Source of the DNA: Lachnospiraceae bacterium
Lineage (GTDB): Bacteria; Bacillota; Clostridia; Lachnospirales; Lachnospiraceae
DNA length: 64,000 bases
Assembly: GCA_900753305.1 (NCBI GenBank)
Contig: CAADYR010000031.1
Coordinates: 1-64,000 of the forward strand
Direction of reading: 5' to 3'
Shown: one piece after another, positions 42,433 through 52,131 of the stretch
Numbering within the stretch: position 1 is the first letter of the stretch
Layout of the letters: the number at the start of each line of letters is the position of its first letter
Made by a program: the position numbers and the translations under genes
Notes under the pieces: generated by a model
What the model saw: only the letters and a program-made list of their open reading frames with translations
Told to the model about the DNA's origin: nothing
Databases searched by the model: none

Positions 42433-42918
42433 ATGCTTAGATTGGATATTAATCTGGTCTTCACAATCATCAACTTATTGGTTCTCTATTTCCTGATGAA
42501 GAAGTTCCTGTTCAAGCCGGTAAACAATATCATTGCACAGAGAGAAGAAGCAATCAAGAAGCAGTTTGATGAGGCTGATGAAGCCCAGAAGAAGGCTGAT
42601 GACTTAAAGAAACAGTATGAAGATTCCCTTGCAAATGCCAAGGAAGATTCTGCTAAACTGGTACAGGAAGCAAGAGAAAAAGCAAGAGTAGAGTACGATC
42701 GTATTGTGAAATCAGCCGATGAAGAAGTGACAAAGAGAATGCAGAAAGCAGAAGAAACCATTCAGGAAGAAAAGAACAAGTCTCTTCGCAGTATGCAGTC
42801 TGAAATTCAGAATCTTGTTGTTGCGGCAGCAAGTAAGGTAGTAGGAGATCAGGTATCTCCTGAACACAGTCAGAAGCTTTATGACGATTTTATCGCAGAA
42901 ATGGGTGAAACGAAATGA
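42433..42918 (+). CDS. atpF: ATP synthase Fo subunit b
   Basis: Peripheral stalk subunit, 161 residues. One N-terminal membrane helix (about 6-26) is followed by a long Lys/Glu/Ala/Gln-rich helix that pairs with a second b subunit and reaches up to delta and alpha. The stop overlaps the start of the next gene by four bases (ATGA), so the two are translationally coupled. Confidence 0.97.
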   Translation: MLRLDINLVFTIINLLVLYFLMKKFLFKPVNNIIAQREEAIKKQFDEADEAQKKADDLKKQYEDSLANAKEDSAKLVQEAREKARVEYDRIVKSADEEVTKRMQKAEETIQEEKNKSLRSMQSEIQNLVVAAASKVVGDQVSPEHSQKLYDDFIAEMGETK

Positions 42919-44933
42919 CACAGACAGTGATTGATTATGCAAAAGAAATGAAAAGACTGTCTGTATCCCCGGAGGATGTAAAGCAGACTGTCGAATTATT
43001 AGAAGCTTTACCTCAGGTTAAGGTAGACTTTGAGAACCCAACAGTCGAACTGGAGAAGAAGATTCATTTGATCGAGATGATTTTCCCAAAACAGATTAGG
43101 GATTTTCTGGAGCTTTTATGCGATCATCATGATTTCAACCTTTTCTCTGAGATAGTAGAAGCTTACAATGAGGAGCTGCGCAAGGTAGAGAACAACCCTA
43201 ATCTTGCAGTACAGATTTCATATGTAGTTCCTCCTACAGAAGACCAATTGAATAAGATGAAGGAATTCCTTAAAGAGAAATGCCATGCTGATGCATTAGA
43301 TGTTACTCTCAAGGAAGACAAGAATCTGCTGGGCGGCTTCATTATCCGTGCAGGTAATGAAGAATACGACTGGAGTATGCGCGGCAGATTACAGCAGATC
43401 GAGCGTACTATGAAGGACAGCGTAGCATCTGCTGATAATATGAATGATATCATTACGATCTTAAAGACTGAGATCGATGAGTCAGCCTTTGATACCAGCA
43501 AACGTGAAGTAGGTAATGTAATCTGGATCGGTGATGGTATTGTTACGATCAAGGGTATTGACCATGCAATGTATGGTGAGATCGTAATCTTTGATACAGG
43601 CGTAAAGGGCATGGTACAGGATATCAGAAGAAATGAGATCGGATGTATCCTTTTTGGCCGTGATACCGGTATGAAAGAGGGCACCAGAGTCATCAGAAGC
43701 GGCAAACGTGCAGGTATTCCTGTAGGTGAGGGCTTCCTTGGCAGAGTTATCAATGCACTTGGCGAGCCTATTGATGGTAAGGGTGAGATTCCAAGTGTTG
43801 ATTATCGTCCAATCGAAAACGATGCACCAAGTATCGTTGATCGTAAATCAGTCAGCGTACCAATGGAAACAGGTATTCTGGCAATCGACTCCATGTTCCC
43901 TATTGGACGTGGACAGCGTGAGTTGATCATCGGCGACAGACAGACTGGTAAGACCAGTATTGCAATGGATGCCATTCTGAATCAGAAGGGTAAGGACGTT
44001 ATCTGTATCTATGTTGCAATCGGTCAGAAGGCATCTACAATTGCCAAGCTGGTTCGTACTCTGGAAGCGCATGATGCACTTTCCTATACAACAGTTGTAT
44101 CTGCAACAGCCAGTGATCCTGCATCTTTACAGTACATTGCACCGTACTCAGGTACATCTCTTGCAGAGTACTTCATGTATAAGGGCAAGGATGTATTGAT
44201 CGTATATGATGATCTGTCCAAGCATGCAGTTGCATACAGAGCATTATCTCTGTTGCTGGAGCGTTCACCAGGACGTGAAGCATATCCCGGTGACGTATTC
44301 TACTTACATTCCAGATTACTGGAGCGTTCTTCCAGACTGACTCCAGAGGCAGGCGGCGGTTCTATCACAGCATTGCCTATTATTGAGACACAGGCTGGTG
44401 ACGTATCTGCGTATATCCCGACCAACGTAATTTCCATTACAGATGGTCAGATATTCCTGGAAAGCTCACTGTTCTTCTCCGGTCAGAGACCTGCCGTTAA
44501 CGTCGGCTTATCTGTATCCCGTGTAGGTGGTGCAGCACAGACTAAGGCAATGAAGAAGGCAGCCGGAAGTATCCGTATCGATCTGGCACAGTTCAGAGAG
44601 ATGGAAGTCTTTACACAGTTCAGTTCTGATCTGGACGATACGACCAAACAGCAGTTGGAATATGGTAAAGGACTGATGGAAATCTTAAAACAGCCTCTGG
44701 GAAGACCTCTTTCCATGGCAGAGCAGGTTATTACACTGTGTGCAGCTAATAATAAGCTGTTCATGGGAGTACCTACTAAGGATGTCAAGAAATTCCAGAT
44801 GGATATGCTTGATTATGTAAGAGACCATAATGGTGAGATCATTCATGAACTGGAGGATAAGAAGGTCCTGACAGATGAACTTGCAGAAGAGATCATCAAA
44901 ACAGTTAAGGAAATGAAATCAGCGCAAATGTAA
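42915..44933 (+). CDS. atpHA: ATP synthase F1 delta-alpha fusion protein
   Basis: One 672-residue frame holds both F1 delta (about 1-165) and alpha (about 176-672). Delta is complete: N-terminal helical bundle, then LLGGFIIRAGNEEYDWSMRGRLQQIERTM, the family's C-terminal motif. Alpha follows at once with MNDIITILKTEIDES and continues through GDGIVTIKGID, Walker A GDRQTGKTS, LIVYDDLSKHAVAYR and SVSRVGGAAQ with the catalytic-site Arg. Normally these are two genes. Internal ATGs at residues 166 (43410) and 176 (43440) have no ribosome site within 15 bases; the closest, AAGG, is 23 bases before 43440. A fusion would give three delta per F1, so processing or cryptic initiation should be considered. 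A sequencing error could also explain the frame. Confidence 0.93.
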   Translation: MTQTVIDYAKEMKRLSVSPEDVKQTVELLEALPQVKVDFENPTVELEKKIHLIEMIFPKQIRDFLELLCDHHDFNLFSEIVEAYNEELRKVENNPNLAVQISYVVPPTEDQLNKMKEFLKEKCHADALDVTLKEDKNLLGGFIIRAGNEEYDWSMRGRLQQIERTMKDSVASADNMNDIITILKTEIDESAFDTSKREVGNVIWIGDGIVTIKGIDHAMYGEIVIFDTGVKGMVQDIRRNEIGCILFGRDTGMKEGTRVIRSGKRAGIPVGEGFLGRVINALGEPIDGKGEIPSVDYRPIENDAPSIVDRKSVSVPMETGILAIDSMFPIGRGQRELIIGDRQTGKTSIAMDAILNQKGKDVICIYVAIGQKASTIAKLVRTLEAHDALSYTTVVSATASDPASLQYIAPYSGTSLAEYFMYKGKDVLIVYDDLSKHAVAYRALSLLLERSPGREAYPGDVFYLHSRLLERSSRLTPEAGGGSITALPIIETQAGDVSAYIPTNVISITDGQIFLESSLFFSGQRPAVNVGLSVSRVGGAAQTKAMKKAAGSIRIDLAQFREMEVFTQFSSDLDDTTKQQLEYGKGLMEILKQPLGRPLSMAEQVITLCAANNKLFMGVPTKDVKKFQMDMLDYVRDHNGEIIHELEDKKVLTDELAEEIIKTVKEMKSAQM

Positions 44934-44977
44934 TTGGCGTGGATAAAATCCACGTGTAATAGAAAGGTATTTGTAAT

Positions 44978-45871
44978 ATGGCAAACACTAAGGAAATTCA
45001 AACCAGAATGAGAAGCATTCAGGATACAATGAAGATTACCAATGCCATGTATATGATTTCTTCATCCAAGCTGAAAAAGGCAAAGAAGGCAATGGAGGCT
45101 TCCACTGCACATTTCTATGCCATTCAGGGTTCTATCGCCAGAATCCTGCGTCATGTTCCGGATATTGAGAATGTATATTTTGGAACAGAGACAGCTCCTG
45201 ACAAGAAACGTGTAGGCTATATTGTTGTTACGGCAGATAAAGGACTTGCAGGTGCTTATAACCAGAATGTTATCAAGCTGGTTCAAAAGGAGCTGGATGC
45301 AAATCCACAGGGTGAACTGTTCGTGGTTGGTCAGATAGGTCGTAATTATTTTGAAAAGAAAGGTTATAAGATACACCGTCATTTTCAATATACGGCACAG
45401 AATCCATCCATTCACAGGGCAAGAGTCATTGCCGAGGAAATTCTTGTCAGATATAACGAAGGCAAGTTGGATGAGGTATATATCGTATATACCAGAAATA
45501 TAAACGGAATGGACAGTGAAGCGGAAATGTTCAAGCTTCTGCCTCTGTCCAAGGCAGATTTCAGTATGAATAACGGAATGGAACTGATGGCGTCAGATAC
45601 GACAAGATATCTGCCCACGCCTAATGATGTTATGAATGCGATTGTGCCTAATTATGTAACAGGTTATATATACGGAGCATTGGTAGAATCCTTTGCTTGC
45701 GAGCAGAATGACAGAATGATGGCTATGGATGCTGCAACAGGTAATGCAACAGACATGCTCAAAGCTCTGTCCATAGAATATAACAGAGTGCGGCAGGCAG
45801 CGATTACACAGGAAATCACTGAGGTAATCGCCGGTGCGAAGGCGCAGAAAAGGAAGAAGTCAAATGGATAA
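44978..45871 (+). CDS. atpG: ATP synthase F1 subunit gamma
   Basis: Central rotor shaft, 297 residues, slightly longer than usual. N-terminal helix TKEIQTRMRSIQDTMKITNAMYMISSSKLKKAK and C-terminal helix MMAMDAATGNATDMLKALSIEYNRVRQAAITQEITEVIAGA form the coiled coil; the middle domain starts at VVTADKGLAGAYN. AAAGG precedes the ATG. Its end overlaps atpD by eight bases. Confidence 0.97.
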   Translation: MANTKEIQTRMRSIQDTMKITNAMYMISSSKLKKAKKAMEASTAHFYAIQGSIARILRHVPDIENVYFGTETAPDKKRVGYIVVTADKGLAGAYNQNVIKLVQKELDANPQGELFVVGQIGRNYFEKKGYKIHRHFQYTAQNPSIHRARVIAEEILVRYNEGKLDEVYIVYTRNINGMDSEAEMFKLLPLSKADFSMNNGMELMASDTTRYLPTPNDVMNAIVPNYVTGYIYGALVESFACEQNDRMMAMDAATGNATDMLKALSIEYNRVRQAAITQEITEVIAGAKAQKRKKSNG

Positions 45872-47252
45872 AGGAAGAATTGTACAGGTTCTGGGACCTG
45901 TAATAGATGTAGAATTTGAAGGCTGCAATCTTCCCTTCATTAAGGACGCGCTGGAAGTCGAGAACAATGGTAAGAAATGTATCATGGAGGTTGCACAGCA
46001 TATCGGTAATAATACCGTGCGTTGTATCATGCTTTCCTCCAGTGATGGACTTCACAGAGATATGGAAGTTGTCGCAACAGGAAGCGGTATCAAGGTTCCT
46101 GTAGGCGAGAAGACCTTGGGAAGATTATTTAATGTAACAGGACAGACACTGGATTCCGGTGAAAGTCTTGAAAATGAAGAAAAATGGGTCATCCACAGAG
46201 AGCCTCCCGCTTTTGAGGATCAGAGCCCGGCAGTAGAGATCCTGGAAACAGGTATTAAGGTTATCGACCTTCTTGCCCCTTATGCAAAAGGTGGTAAGAT
46301 CGGTCTGTTCGGTGGTGCCGGTGTAGGTAAGACTGTATTGATCCAGGAGCTGATCACCAACATTGCCACAGAACATGGTGGATATTCTATCTTCACCGGT
46401 GTAGGAGAGCGTTCCCGTGAAGGTAATGACCTTTGGACAGAAATGAAAGAATCCGGAGTAATTAATAAAACAGCGTTAGTGTTCGGCCAGATGAACGAGC
46501 CACCCGGAGCACGTATGCGTGTAGCTGAGACAGGACTTACCATGGCAGAATATTTCCGTGATGTACAGCATCAGAATGTGTTGTTATTCATTGATAATAT
46601 TTTCCGTTTCGTACAGGCTGGTTCTGAGGTATCCGCGTTACTTGGACGTATGCCTTCAGCCGTTGGTTATCAGCCTACACTGGCAACAGAAGTTGGTGAG
46701 TTACAGGAGCGTATCGCTTCTACGAAGGAAGGTTCTGTTACTTCCGTACAGGCAGTATATGTACCTGCGGATGACTTGACAGACCCTGCACCTGCAACTA
46801 CATTTGCTCACCTGGATGCAACTACGGTATTGTCCAGAAAGATCGTAGAACAGGGTATTTATCCTGCTGTAGATCCTCTGGAGTCTACTTCACGTATTCT
46901 GGAAGCAGATGTTGTGGGAGAAGAACACTATAATACAGCCCGTGCCGTACAGGAGATTTTGCAGAAGTATTCTGAGTTACAGGATATTATCGCTATTCTG
47001 GGTATGGAAGAATTATCCGAAGAGGATAAGGTTACTGTATACCGTGCAAGAAAGGTACAGAAGTTCCTTTCACAGCCATTCCACGTAGCAGAGAACTTCA
47101 CAGGTGTTCCCGGTAAATATGTACCATTAAAGGAAACGATCCGTGGATTCAAGGCTATCATCAGTGGTGAGATGGATGAATATCCGGAGGCTGCATTCTT
47201 CAATGTTGGTACGATTGAAGATGTTATAGAAAAAGCTAAGACAATGGGGTAA
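45864..47252 (+). CDS. atpD: ATP synthase F1 subunit beta
   Basis: Catalytic subunit, 462 residues. Walker A is GGAGVGKTV (near 152), catalytic Glu lies in GVGERSREGNDLW, Walker B in VLLFIDNIFRFVQAGSEVSALLGRMPSAVGYQP, and the DELSEED lever appears as MEELSEEDK near 390. The ATG at 45864 lies within the end of atpG and follows AGGAAG. All catalytic motifs are intact. Confidence 0.98.
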   Translation: MDKGRIVQVLGPVIDVEFEGCNLPFIKDALEVENNGKKCIMEVAQHIGNNTVRCIMLSSSDGLHRDMEVVATGSGIKVPVGEKTLGRLFNVTGQTLDSGESLENEEKWVIHREPPAFEDQSPAVEILETGIKVIDLLAPYAKGGKIGLFGGAGVGKTVLIQELITNIATEHGGYSIFTGVGERSREGNDLWTEMKESGVINKTALVFGQMNEPPGARMRVAETGLTMAEYFRDVQHQNVLLFIDNIFRFVQAGSEVSALLGRMPSAVGYQPTLATEVGELQERIASTKEGSVTSVQAVYVPADDLTDPAPATTFAHLDATTVLSRKIVEQGIYPAVDPLESTSRILEADVVGEEHYNTARAVQEILQKYSELQDIIAILGMEELSEEDKVTVYRARKVQKFLSQPFHVAENFTGVPGKYVPLKETIRGFKAIISGEMDEYPEAAFFNVGTIEDVIEKAKTMG

Positions 47253-47257
47253 TGCGT

Positions 47258-47674
47258 ATGAATACTTTTGAATTAAAGGTCATCGCAATCGACAAAACCT
47301 TTTTTACAGGCAAATGCCAGCAGGTTATTGTAAGTGCTACAGACGGTTCTATCGGTATTATGGCACATCATGAGAATACTGTTATGGCATTGGTAGAAGG
47401 CCCGATGAGAATCCAGCTTGAAGATGGAACATGGTTGGAAGCTGTTACAGGCGTGGGACATGCACAGATTGCTTATAACCGTGTAACGATTCTGGTAGAC
47501 TTCGCAGAAAAGCCTGAGGAAATCGACGAAAGAAGAGCACAGGAGGCTCTGGAACGTGCACAGGAAGCTATGAGACAGAAGCAGAGTATTCAGGAATACC
47601 ATATGTCACAGGCAAACATGGCACGTGCCATGGCAAGACTGGCAGCCAAGAAGCACTATACAAAAGACAAATGA
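47258..47674 (+). CDS. atpC: ATP synthase F1 subunit epsilon
   Basis: Rotor-stalk and regulatory subunit of about 138 residues. N-terminal beta-sandwich (1-85; SATDGSIGIMAHHENTVMAL) and a C-terminal two-helix domain (about 90-135, EERRAQEALERAQEAM region) that can inhibit ATP hydrolysis. An ATG at 47252 overlaps the atpD stop; I prefer 47258, which has GGGG at a better distance. Last gene of the operon, followed by a terminator. Confidence 0.94.
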   Translation: MNTFELKVIAIDKTFFTGKCQQVIVSATDGSIGIMAHHENTVMALVEGPMRIQLEDGTWLEAVTGVGHAQIAYNRVTILVDFAEKPEEIDERRAQEALERAQEAMRQKQSIQEYHMSQANMARAMARLAAKKHYTKDK

Positions 47675-47683
47675 AATACGAGC

Positions 47684-47717
47684 AAAGGGATCAGAATTTA
47701 ACTTCTGGTCCTTTTTG
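47684..47717 (+). terminator. Rho-independent terminator of the atp operon
   Basis: AAAGGGATCAGAA pairs with TTCTGGTCCTTT (one bulge, one G-U) across a 5- to 6-base loop, followed by a T run. Confidence 0.88.
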
Positions 47718-47847
47718 TATGCGATTTTGTACAACATTTTGATTAAAATTGGCAGTTTATGAAAGGATTTACAGTTTTCAAAATCTTCAGTATGATGTAT
47801 CATAGAAGAGCAAATGATTAAACAAGATGTAGAAGGAGCGTAACAGC

Positions 47848-48684
47848 ATGGAAAACAATTTTAATACACCGGCTCAGGTGTTTGAAGCAAATATGAAAGC
47901 GGGAGAAGGTAAAGTACAGCTTCCACTTCTGAAATGTATTTTGCTTGGTATTATGGCAGGTGCATTTATTGCTTTTGGTGGGGCAACCAGCAGTGCAGCA
48001 ATACATAATATCTCCAATCAGGGTATTGCCAAGGCTCTCGCAGGAGCAATCTTCCCTGTAGGACTTATGATGATCGTATTCGTTGGCGGCGAATTATTTA
48101 CGGGTGACTGTCTGATGATCGCAGGAACAATAGATAAGCGTTTCTCTGTATTACAGATGATCAGAACGCTGGTTGTTGTATGGTTTAGCAATATGGCAGG
48201 TGCTGTCATCATTTCCATATTGGTATATTACAGTGGATTGTTGGATTACACCAGCGGAGCACTTGGGGCATTTACGATCAAGGTAGCATATGGTAAGTGT
48301 ACGATCACACCTTTCAAGGCAATCTGTTCCGGTATCCTGTGTAATATTCTGGTATGTATCGCAGTATTAATGGCAACTGCAGCCAAAGACATCGCAGGTA
48401 AAGTATGGGCTATTTTCTTCCCTATCTGTGCCTTCGTAGTAGGCGGCTGGGAACACTGTGTTGCCAATATGTTCTATATTCCGGCAGGTATCATCGCAGC
48501 AACCAATGACACATATGTTGCCAGGGCAGAAGAATTATATGGTATTACAGCAGCACAGATCAGTGCCAGTGTAAATATTGGCGGATTTATTTCCAACCTG
48601 ATTCCTGTTACAATTGGAAATATCCTTGGTGGAATGGTATTTGTTGCACTGCCACTGTATTTCATTCATAAAAAGAAAGCATAG
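47848..48684 (+). CDS. Formate/nitrite transporter (FNT) family channel
   Basis: A 278-residue protein with six hydrophobic segments. FNT signatures are AGAFIAFGGATSSAA, the FVGGELFTGDCL loop, NMAGAVIISILVYY and GGWEHCVANMFYIPAG with the conserved pore His. Such pentameric channels carry formate, nitrite or hydrosulfide; formate is the likely substrate in a fermentative anaerobe. It has its own gene unit after the atp terminator and a GAAGGAG ribosome site. Confidence 0.93.
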   Translation: MENNFNTPAQVFEANMKAGEGKVQLPLLKCILLGIMAGAFIAFGGATSSAAIHNISNQGIAKALAGAIFPVGLMMIVFVGGELFTGDCLMIAGTIDKRFSVLQMIRTLVVVWFSNMAGAVIISILVYYSGLLDYTSGALGAFTIKVAYGKCTITPFKAICSGILCNILVCIAVLMATAAKDIAGKVWAIFFPICAFVVGGWEHCVANMFYIPAGIIAATNDTYVARAEELYGITAAQISASVNIGGFISNLIPVTIGNILGGMVFVALPLYFIHKKKA

Positions 48685-48739
48685 GTGAAATGCAAACGTT
48701 TAAAAAGTTTGCAGGTTATAGTAAGGTAGGTGTATTAAC

Positions 48740-49243
48740 ATGAATGACAGATTGACTAGAAATGATATTAAGAAAATGGAAGAGGAAATTGAGCACCGTA
48801 AGCTGGTCGTGCGCCAGGAAGCCCTTGAAGATGTCAAAGAAGCCAGAGCGCAGGGTGATTTGAGTGAGAACTTTGAGTATAAAGCTGCCAAACGTTTTAA
48901 AAACCAGAATGAGAGCCGTATCCGTTATCTGGAGAGAATGATCAAAACAGCGCAGATCATAGAAGATGATTCCAAAGAGGACGAGGTTGGCTTAAATAAA
49001 ACGGTAGAGGTAGAATTTGTAGAAGATGGTACCACCGAAAAGTACCGTCTGGTCACTACTGTGCGCAATAATCCATTGCAGGGACTGATCAGTATCGAAT
49101 CTCCAATCGCCAAGGCACTGATGGGGCACAAGGCGGGAGAACAGGTACATGTTCAGGTCAACGATAACTTCGGTTATGAAGTCATAATAAAGAGCATTGA
49201 AAATACACCGGATGATGATTCCATAGAGATTAGGAAGTTTTAG
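48740..49243 (+). CDS. greA: Transcription elongation factor GreA/GreB
   Basis: Rescues backtracked RNA polymerase by promoting transcript cleavage; 167 residues. The N-terminal coiled coil carries the tip motif ARAQGDLSENFEYKAAK with its catalytic acidic pair. The C-terminal FKBP-like domain shows LQGLISIESPIAKALMGHKAGEQV. The sequence around the C-terminal domain is less typical than classical GreA, so it may be one of several Gre paralogues. It lies five bases before the ABC-F gene. Confidence 0.9.
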   Translation: MNDRLTRNDIKKMEEEIEHRKLVVRQEALEDVKEARAQGDLSENFEYKAAKRFKNQNESRIRYLERMIKTAQIIEDDSKEDEVGLNKTVEVEFVEDGTTEKYRLVTTVRNNPLQGLISIESPIAKALMGHKAGEQVHVQVNDNFGYEVIIKSIENTPDDDSIEIRKF

Positions 49244-49248
49244 AATAT

Positions 49249-51099
49249 ATGGCAGCAATGAATTTGATTAACGTAGAAAATATTACAAAGTCCTATACGG
49301 ACAGTCTTCTGTTCGATGAAGCTTCCTTTACTGTAGATGAGCAGGAGAAAGTTGGCATTATTGGCATTAACGGAACGGGCAAGACAACCCTGCTTCGCAT
49401 GATCGTAGGTTTGGAGACACCGGAAAAGGGCACAATCACCAGAGCAAATCATATTGTGATAAGATATCTGCCGCAGCATCCTTCTTTTCGCGAAAACTCT
49501 ACCGTATTGGAAGCAGTCATGGAAGGAAATCTCAGACATGATAATGAATGGTCTTTGGAGAGTGAAGCCAAGACCATGTTGCAGAAGTTGGGAATTACTG
49601 ACTACGACCAGATTGTAGATCATATGTCGGGAGGACAGCGTAAACGAATCGCACTGGCGAATACCCTGCTTGCAAAGGCTGATGTACTGGTTCTGGACGA
49701 GCCTACGAACCATTTGGATTCTTCCATGGCAGACTGGCTGGAAGAATATCTGAAGAACTTTCGTGGTGCGGTCATCATGGTAACGCATGACAGGTATTTT
49801 CTGGATAGTGTATCGAACAGAATCGTAGAGATAGATAAAGGAAAAACATACAGCTATCAGACGAATTATTCCGGATTTTTACAGTTAAAGGCACAGAGAG
49901 AAGAAATGCAGGCTGCCACAGAACGTAAGAGACAGAGCATTCTCAGAGTAGAAATCGAATGGATGCAGCGCGGAGCCAGAGCACGATCTACCAAACAGAA
50001 AGCGCACATTCAACGTTATGAAGAACTGGCAGCTCAGAAAGGCCCTACACAGGAAGAGGCACTGGATATCAGTTCCGTAACCACCAGAATGGGCAAGACT
50101 ACAGTGGAACTGCATCATCTGTGCAAAGCATATGGTGATAAGGTACTTCTGAATGATTTCAGCTACATTTTCCTGAAAAACGACAGAATTGGATTTATTG
50201 GTGAGAATGGCTGTGGTAAATCTACTCTGATGAAGATAATCTGCGGCATGGAACAGCCGGATTCCGGAGAAGTCATTACAGGGCAGACGATCAAGATCGG
50301 TTACTATGCGCAGGAGATTCGCACGGATAAGGAAGCGGGACTGGCGTATATGGCACCTGACATGCGTGTCATAGATTATATCCGTAATACAGCTGAATAT
50401 GTACAGACGGTAGATGGTTCTGTATCTGCATCTGTTATGCTGGAGAGATTTCTGTTCCCGCCTGAGAAACAGTATGCGCCATTGGCTAAATTATCAGGTG
50501 GAGAAAAACGTAGACTGAACCTTCTGCGGGTTTTGATGGAAGCCCCCAATGTATTGATTCTGGATGAGCCTACAAATGATCTGGATATCCGTACTTTGAC
50601 AATTCTGGAGGACTACTTGGATCATTTTGACGGTATTGTGATCACAGTATCTCATGATCGTTATTTCCTTGACAGAACGGTCAGACGTATTTTTGCCTTT
50701 GAAGGAAACGGTGTTATCAGACAGTTTGAGGGCGGTTATACAGATTATCAGGCGAAGATGCAGGAAGAAAACGGCGTAGAAGCAGTCTCTTTTGAAGAGA
50801 AGCCTGTAGAAAAGAGCAGTGAAGCAAAGAATCTTAAGACTGTTAAGAATCGTCAGGATAAATTGAAGTTCACTTATAAAGAGCAGAAGGAATATGAAAC
50901 AATAGATGATGATATTGCTGCTCTGGAAGAGAAAATAGAAAAGCTGGAGCAGGACATTGCTGCAAATGCCAGAGATTTTGTGAAACTGAATGATTTGACC
51001 AAAGAGAAGGAGACTACGCAGGTTCTTCTGGATGAAAAGATGGATCGCTGGGTATATTTACAGGATCTTGCAGAGAGAATAGAACAGCAGAAATCATAA
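49249..51099 (+). CDS. ABC-F family ATPase (Uup/EttA-like)
   Basis: A soluble twin-ATPase protein of 616 residues without membrane helices, acting on ribosomes. NBD1 has Walker A GINGTGKTT, signature MSGGQRKR and LVLDEPTNHLDS; a linker helix (about 240-290) is rich in Gln/Arg; NBD2 has GENGCGKST, LSGGEKRR and LILDEPTNDLDI. A C-terminal coiled coil (about 545-612) is the Uup-type arm. Both ATP sites look functional. It might be housekeeping or resistance related; the C-terminal arm favours a Uup-like role. Starts at 49249 or 49258 are both possible. Confidence 0.93.
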   Translation: MAAMNLINVENITKSYTDSLLFDEASFTVDEQEKVGIIGINGTGKTTLLRMIVGLETPEKGTITRANHIVIRYLPQHPSFRENSTVLEAVMEGNLRHDNEWSLESEAKTMLQKLGITDYDQIVDHMSGGQRKRIALANTLLAKADVLVLDEPTNHLDSSMADWLEEYLKNFRGAVIMVTHDRYFLDSVSNRIVEIDKGKTYSYQTNYSGFLQLKAQREEMQAATERKRQSILRVEIEWMQRGARARSTKQKAHIQRYEELAAQKGPTQEEALDISSVTTRMGKTTVELHHLCKAYGDKVLLNDFSYIFLKNDRIGFIGENGCGKSTLMKIICGMEQPDSGEVITGQTIKIGYYAQEIRTDKEAGLAYMAPDMRVIDYIRNTAEYVQTVDGSVSASVMLERFLFPPEKQYAPLAKLSGGEKRRLNLLRVLMEAPNVLILDEPTNDLDIRTLTILEDYLDHFDGIVITVSHDRYFLDRTVRRIFAFEGNGVIRQFEGGYTDYQAKMQEENGVEAVSFEEKPVEKSSEAKNLKTVKNRQDKLKFTYKEQKEYETIDDDIAALEEKIEKLEQDIAANARDFVKLNDLTKEKETTQVLLDEKMDRWVYLQDLAERIEQQKS

Positions 51100-51112
51100 G
51101 ACTAGATAAGAA

Positions 51113-51142
51113 GCATCACGGAATCATAGGAAACAGTGATGC
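51113..51142. terminator. Convergent-end hairpin between the ABC-F gene and rluA
   Basis: GCATCAC (51113-51119) and GTGATGC (51136-51142) form a 7-bp stem with a 16-base loop. It overlaps the 3' end of rluA. No strong T-run on either side, so it is at best a weak bidirectional terminator. Confidence 0.35.
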
Positions 51143-52027
51143 AAAATCTGTCGGTATATTCTGAGTAAAGGACAGTGCTTTACCACTGATCGGATGGATA
51201 AATTCCAGACGATAGGAGTGTAGAGCCTGTCTTTTTATATGCTTATAATTGGGATTATACAGGAAATCACCCGGCAGGGGATGACCGATTGCTTTCATAT
51301 GGACACGGATCTGATGGGTACGGCCTGTTTCCAGTTGAATCTGTACCAGAGAGTATTCACAGCCATCCAGGCTAACAGTAGAAAGACGCTGATAATGCGT
51401 GATTGCATGTTCTCCTTGTAAAGTATCAACACAACGCTCAATGATAGAATCCTCTTTTCTGGCAATAGGCAGATCGATGGTTCCGGATTCGGGAATGATT
51501 CCCTCTACGACAGCCAAATAAGTGCGATGAATCTGCCTTGCCTGTTGTTGCAGTGACAAGCCGGCGGCACTTAGCATATTTTTGGCGATCAGTACCAGTC
51601 CGGAGGTATCACGGTCGAGACGATTCACACAGCGGAATACGAGCTGGTTATCATAGTGCCACGCACAGTAATTGGCAAGGGTATCTTCATAATGTCCAAG
51701 AGAGGGGTGCACAGGCAGACCTGCCGGTTTGTTTATGACCAGAATATCTTCGTCTTCATATGTGACCATAGACATGAATGATTCATCCGAAATTTCTGTT
51801 GCGGGAATACCCGCAGAGCCATCATGATCCTGAATACGAACAGTGAGAATATCTCCGGGATGCATTACAGTGTTCACATAGCACCAGACACCATTGAGCA
51901 GAATTCCTTCCTGCGTTTTCTTCAGACGTATCAGGATAGGCTGGGAATAACCGTGATGACGGAGGTATTCCCCTACAGTCTGACCATCCTCAGCCAATAA
52001 AATCGTATAGTTAAGTGTTCTGTCCAT
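51116..52027 (-). CDS. RluA-family pseudouridine synthase
   Basis: Isomerises uridine to pseudouridine in rRNA or tRNA. The 303-residue protein has a short S4-like N-terminal region (about 15-80) and the catalytic core. Motif II is CVNRLDRDTSGLVLIAK with the catalytic Asp near 138, preceded by INKPAGLPVHPSLGHYEDTLAN. Later LETGRTHQIRVHMKAIGHPLPGD is the family's C-terminal signature. The site it modifies cannot be read from the sequence. Confidence 0.95.
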   Translation of the reverse strand: MDRTLNYTILLAEDGQTVGEYLRHHGYSQPILIRLKKTQEGILLNGVWCYVNTVMHPGDILTVRIQDHDGSAGIPATEISDESFMSMVTYEDEDILVINKPAGLPVHPSLGHYEDTLANYCAWHYDNQLVFRCVNRLDRDTSGLVLIAKNMLSAAGLSLQQQARQIHRTYLAVVEGIIPESGTIDLPIARKEDSIIERCVDTLQGEHAITHYQRLSTVSLDGCEYSLVQIQLETGRTHQIRVHMKAIGHPLPGDFLYNPNYKHIKRQALHSYRLEFIHPISGKALSFTQNIPTDFASLFPMIP

Positions 52028-52131
52028 AGTGCATTTTTCCTTTCTCTATCCTGAACTGCTGTTATAGTATAACTGATTTTGTATTGGAATGCCAGATTAC
52101 AGACTTTATAAATTCTTTATATTTCTTTCGA

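Noticed and set aside
43410..43442. Separate start of atpA inside the fused frame
   Set aside because: Both in-frame ATGs lack a Shine-Dalgarno at working distance, unlike every other atp gene, so I do not annotate two genes; kept as a question in the findings.
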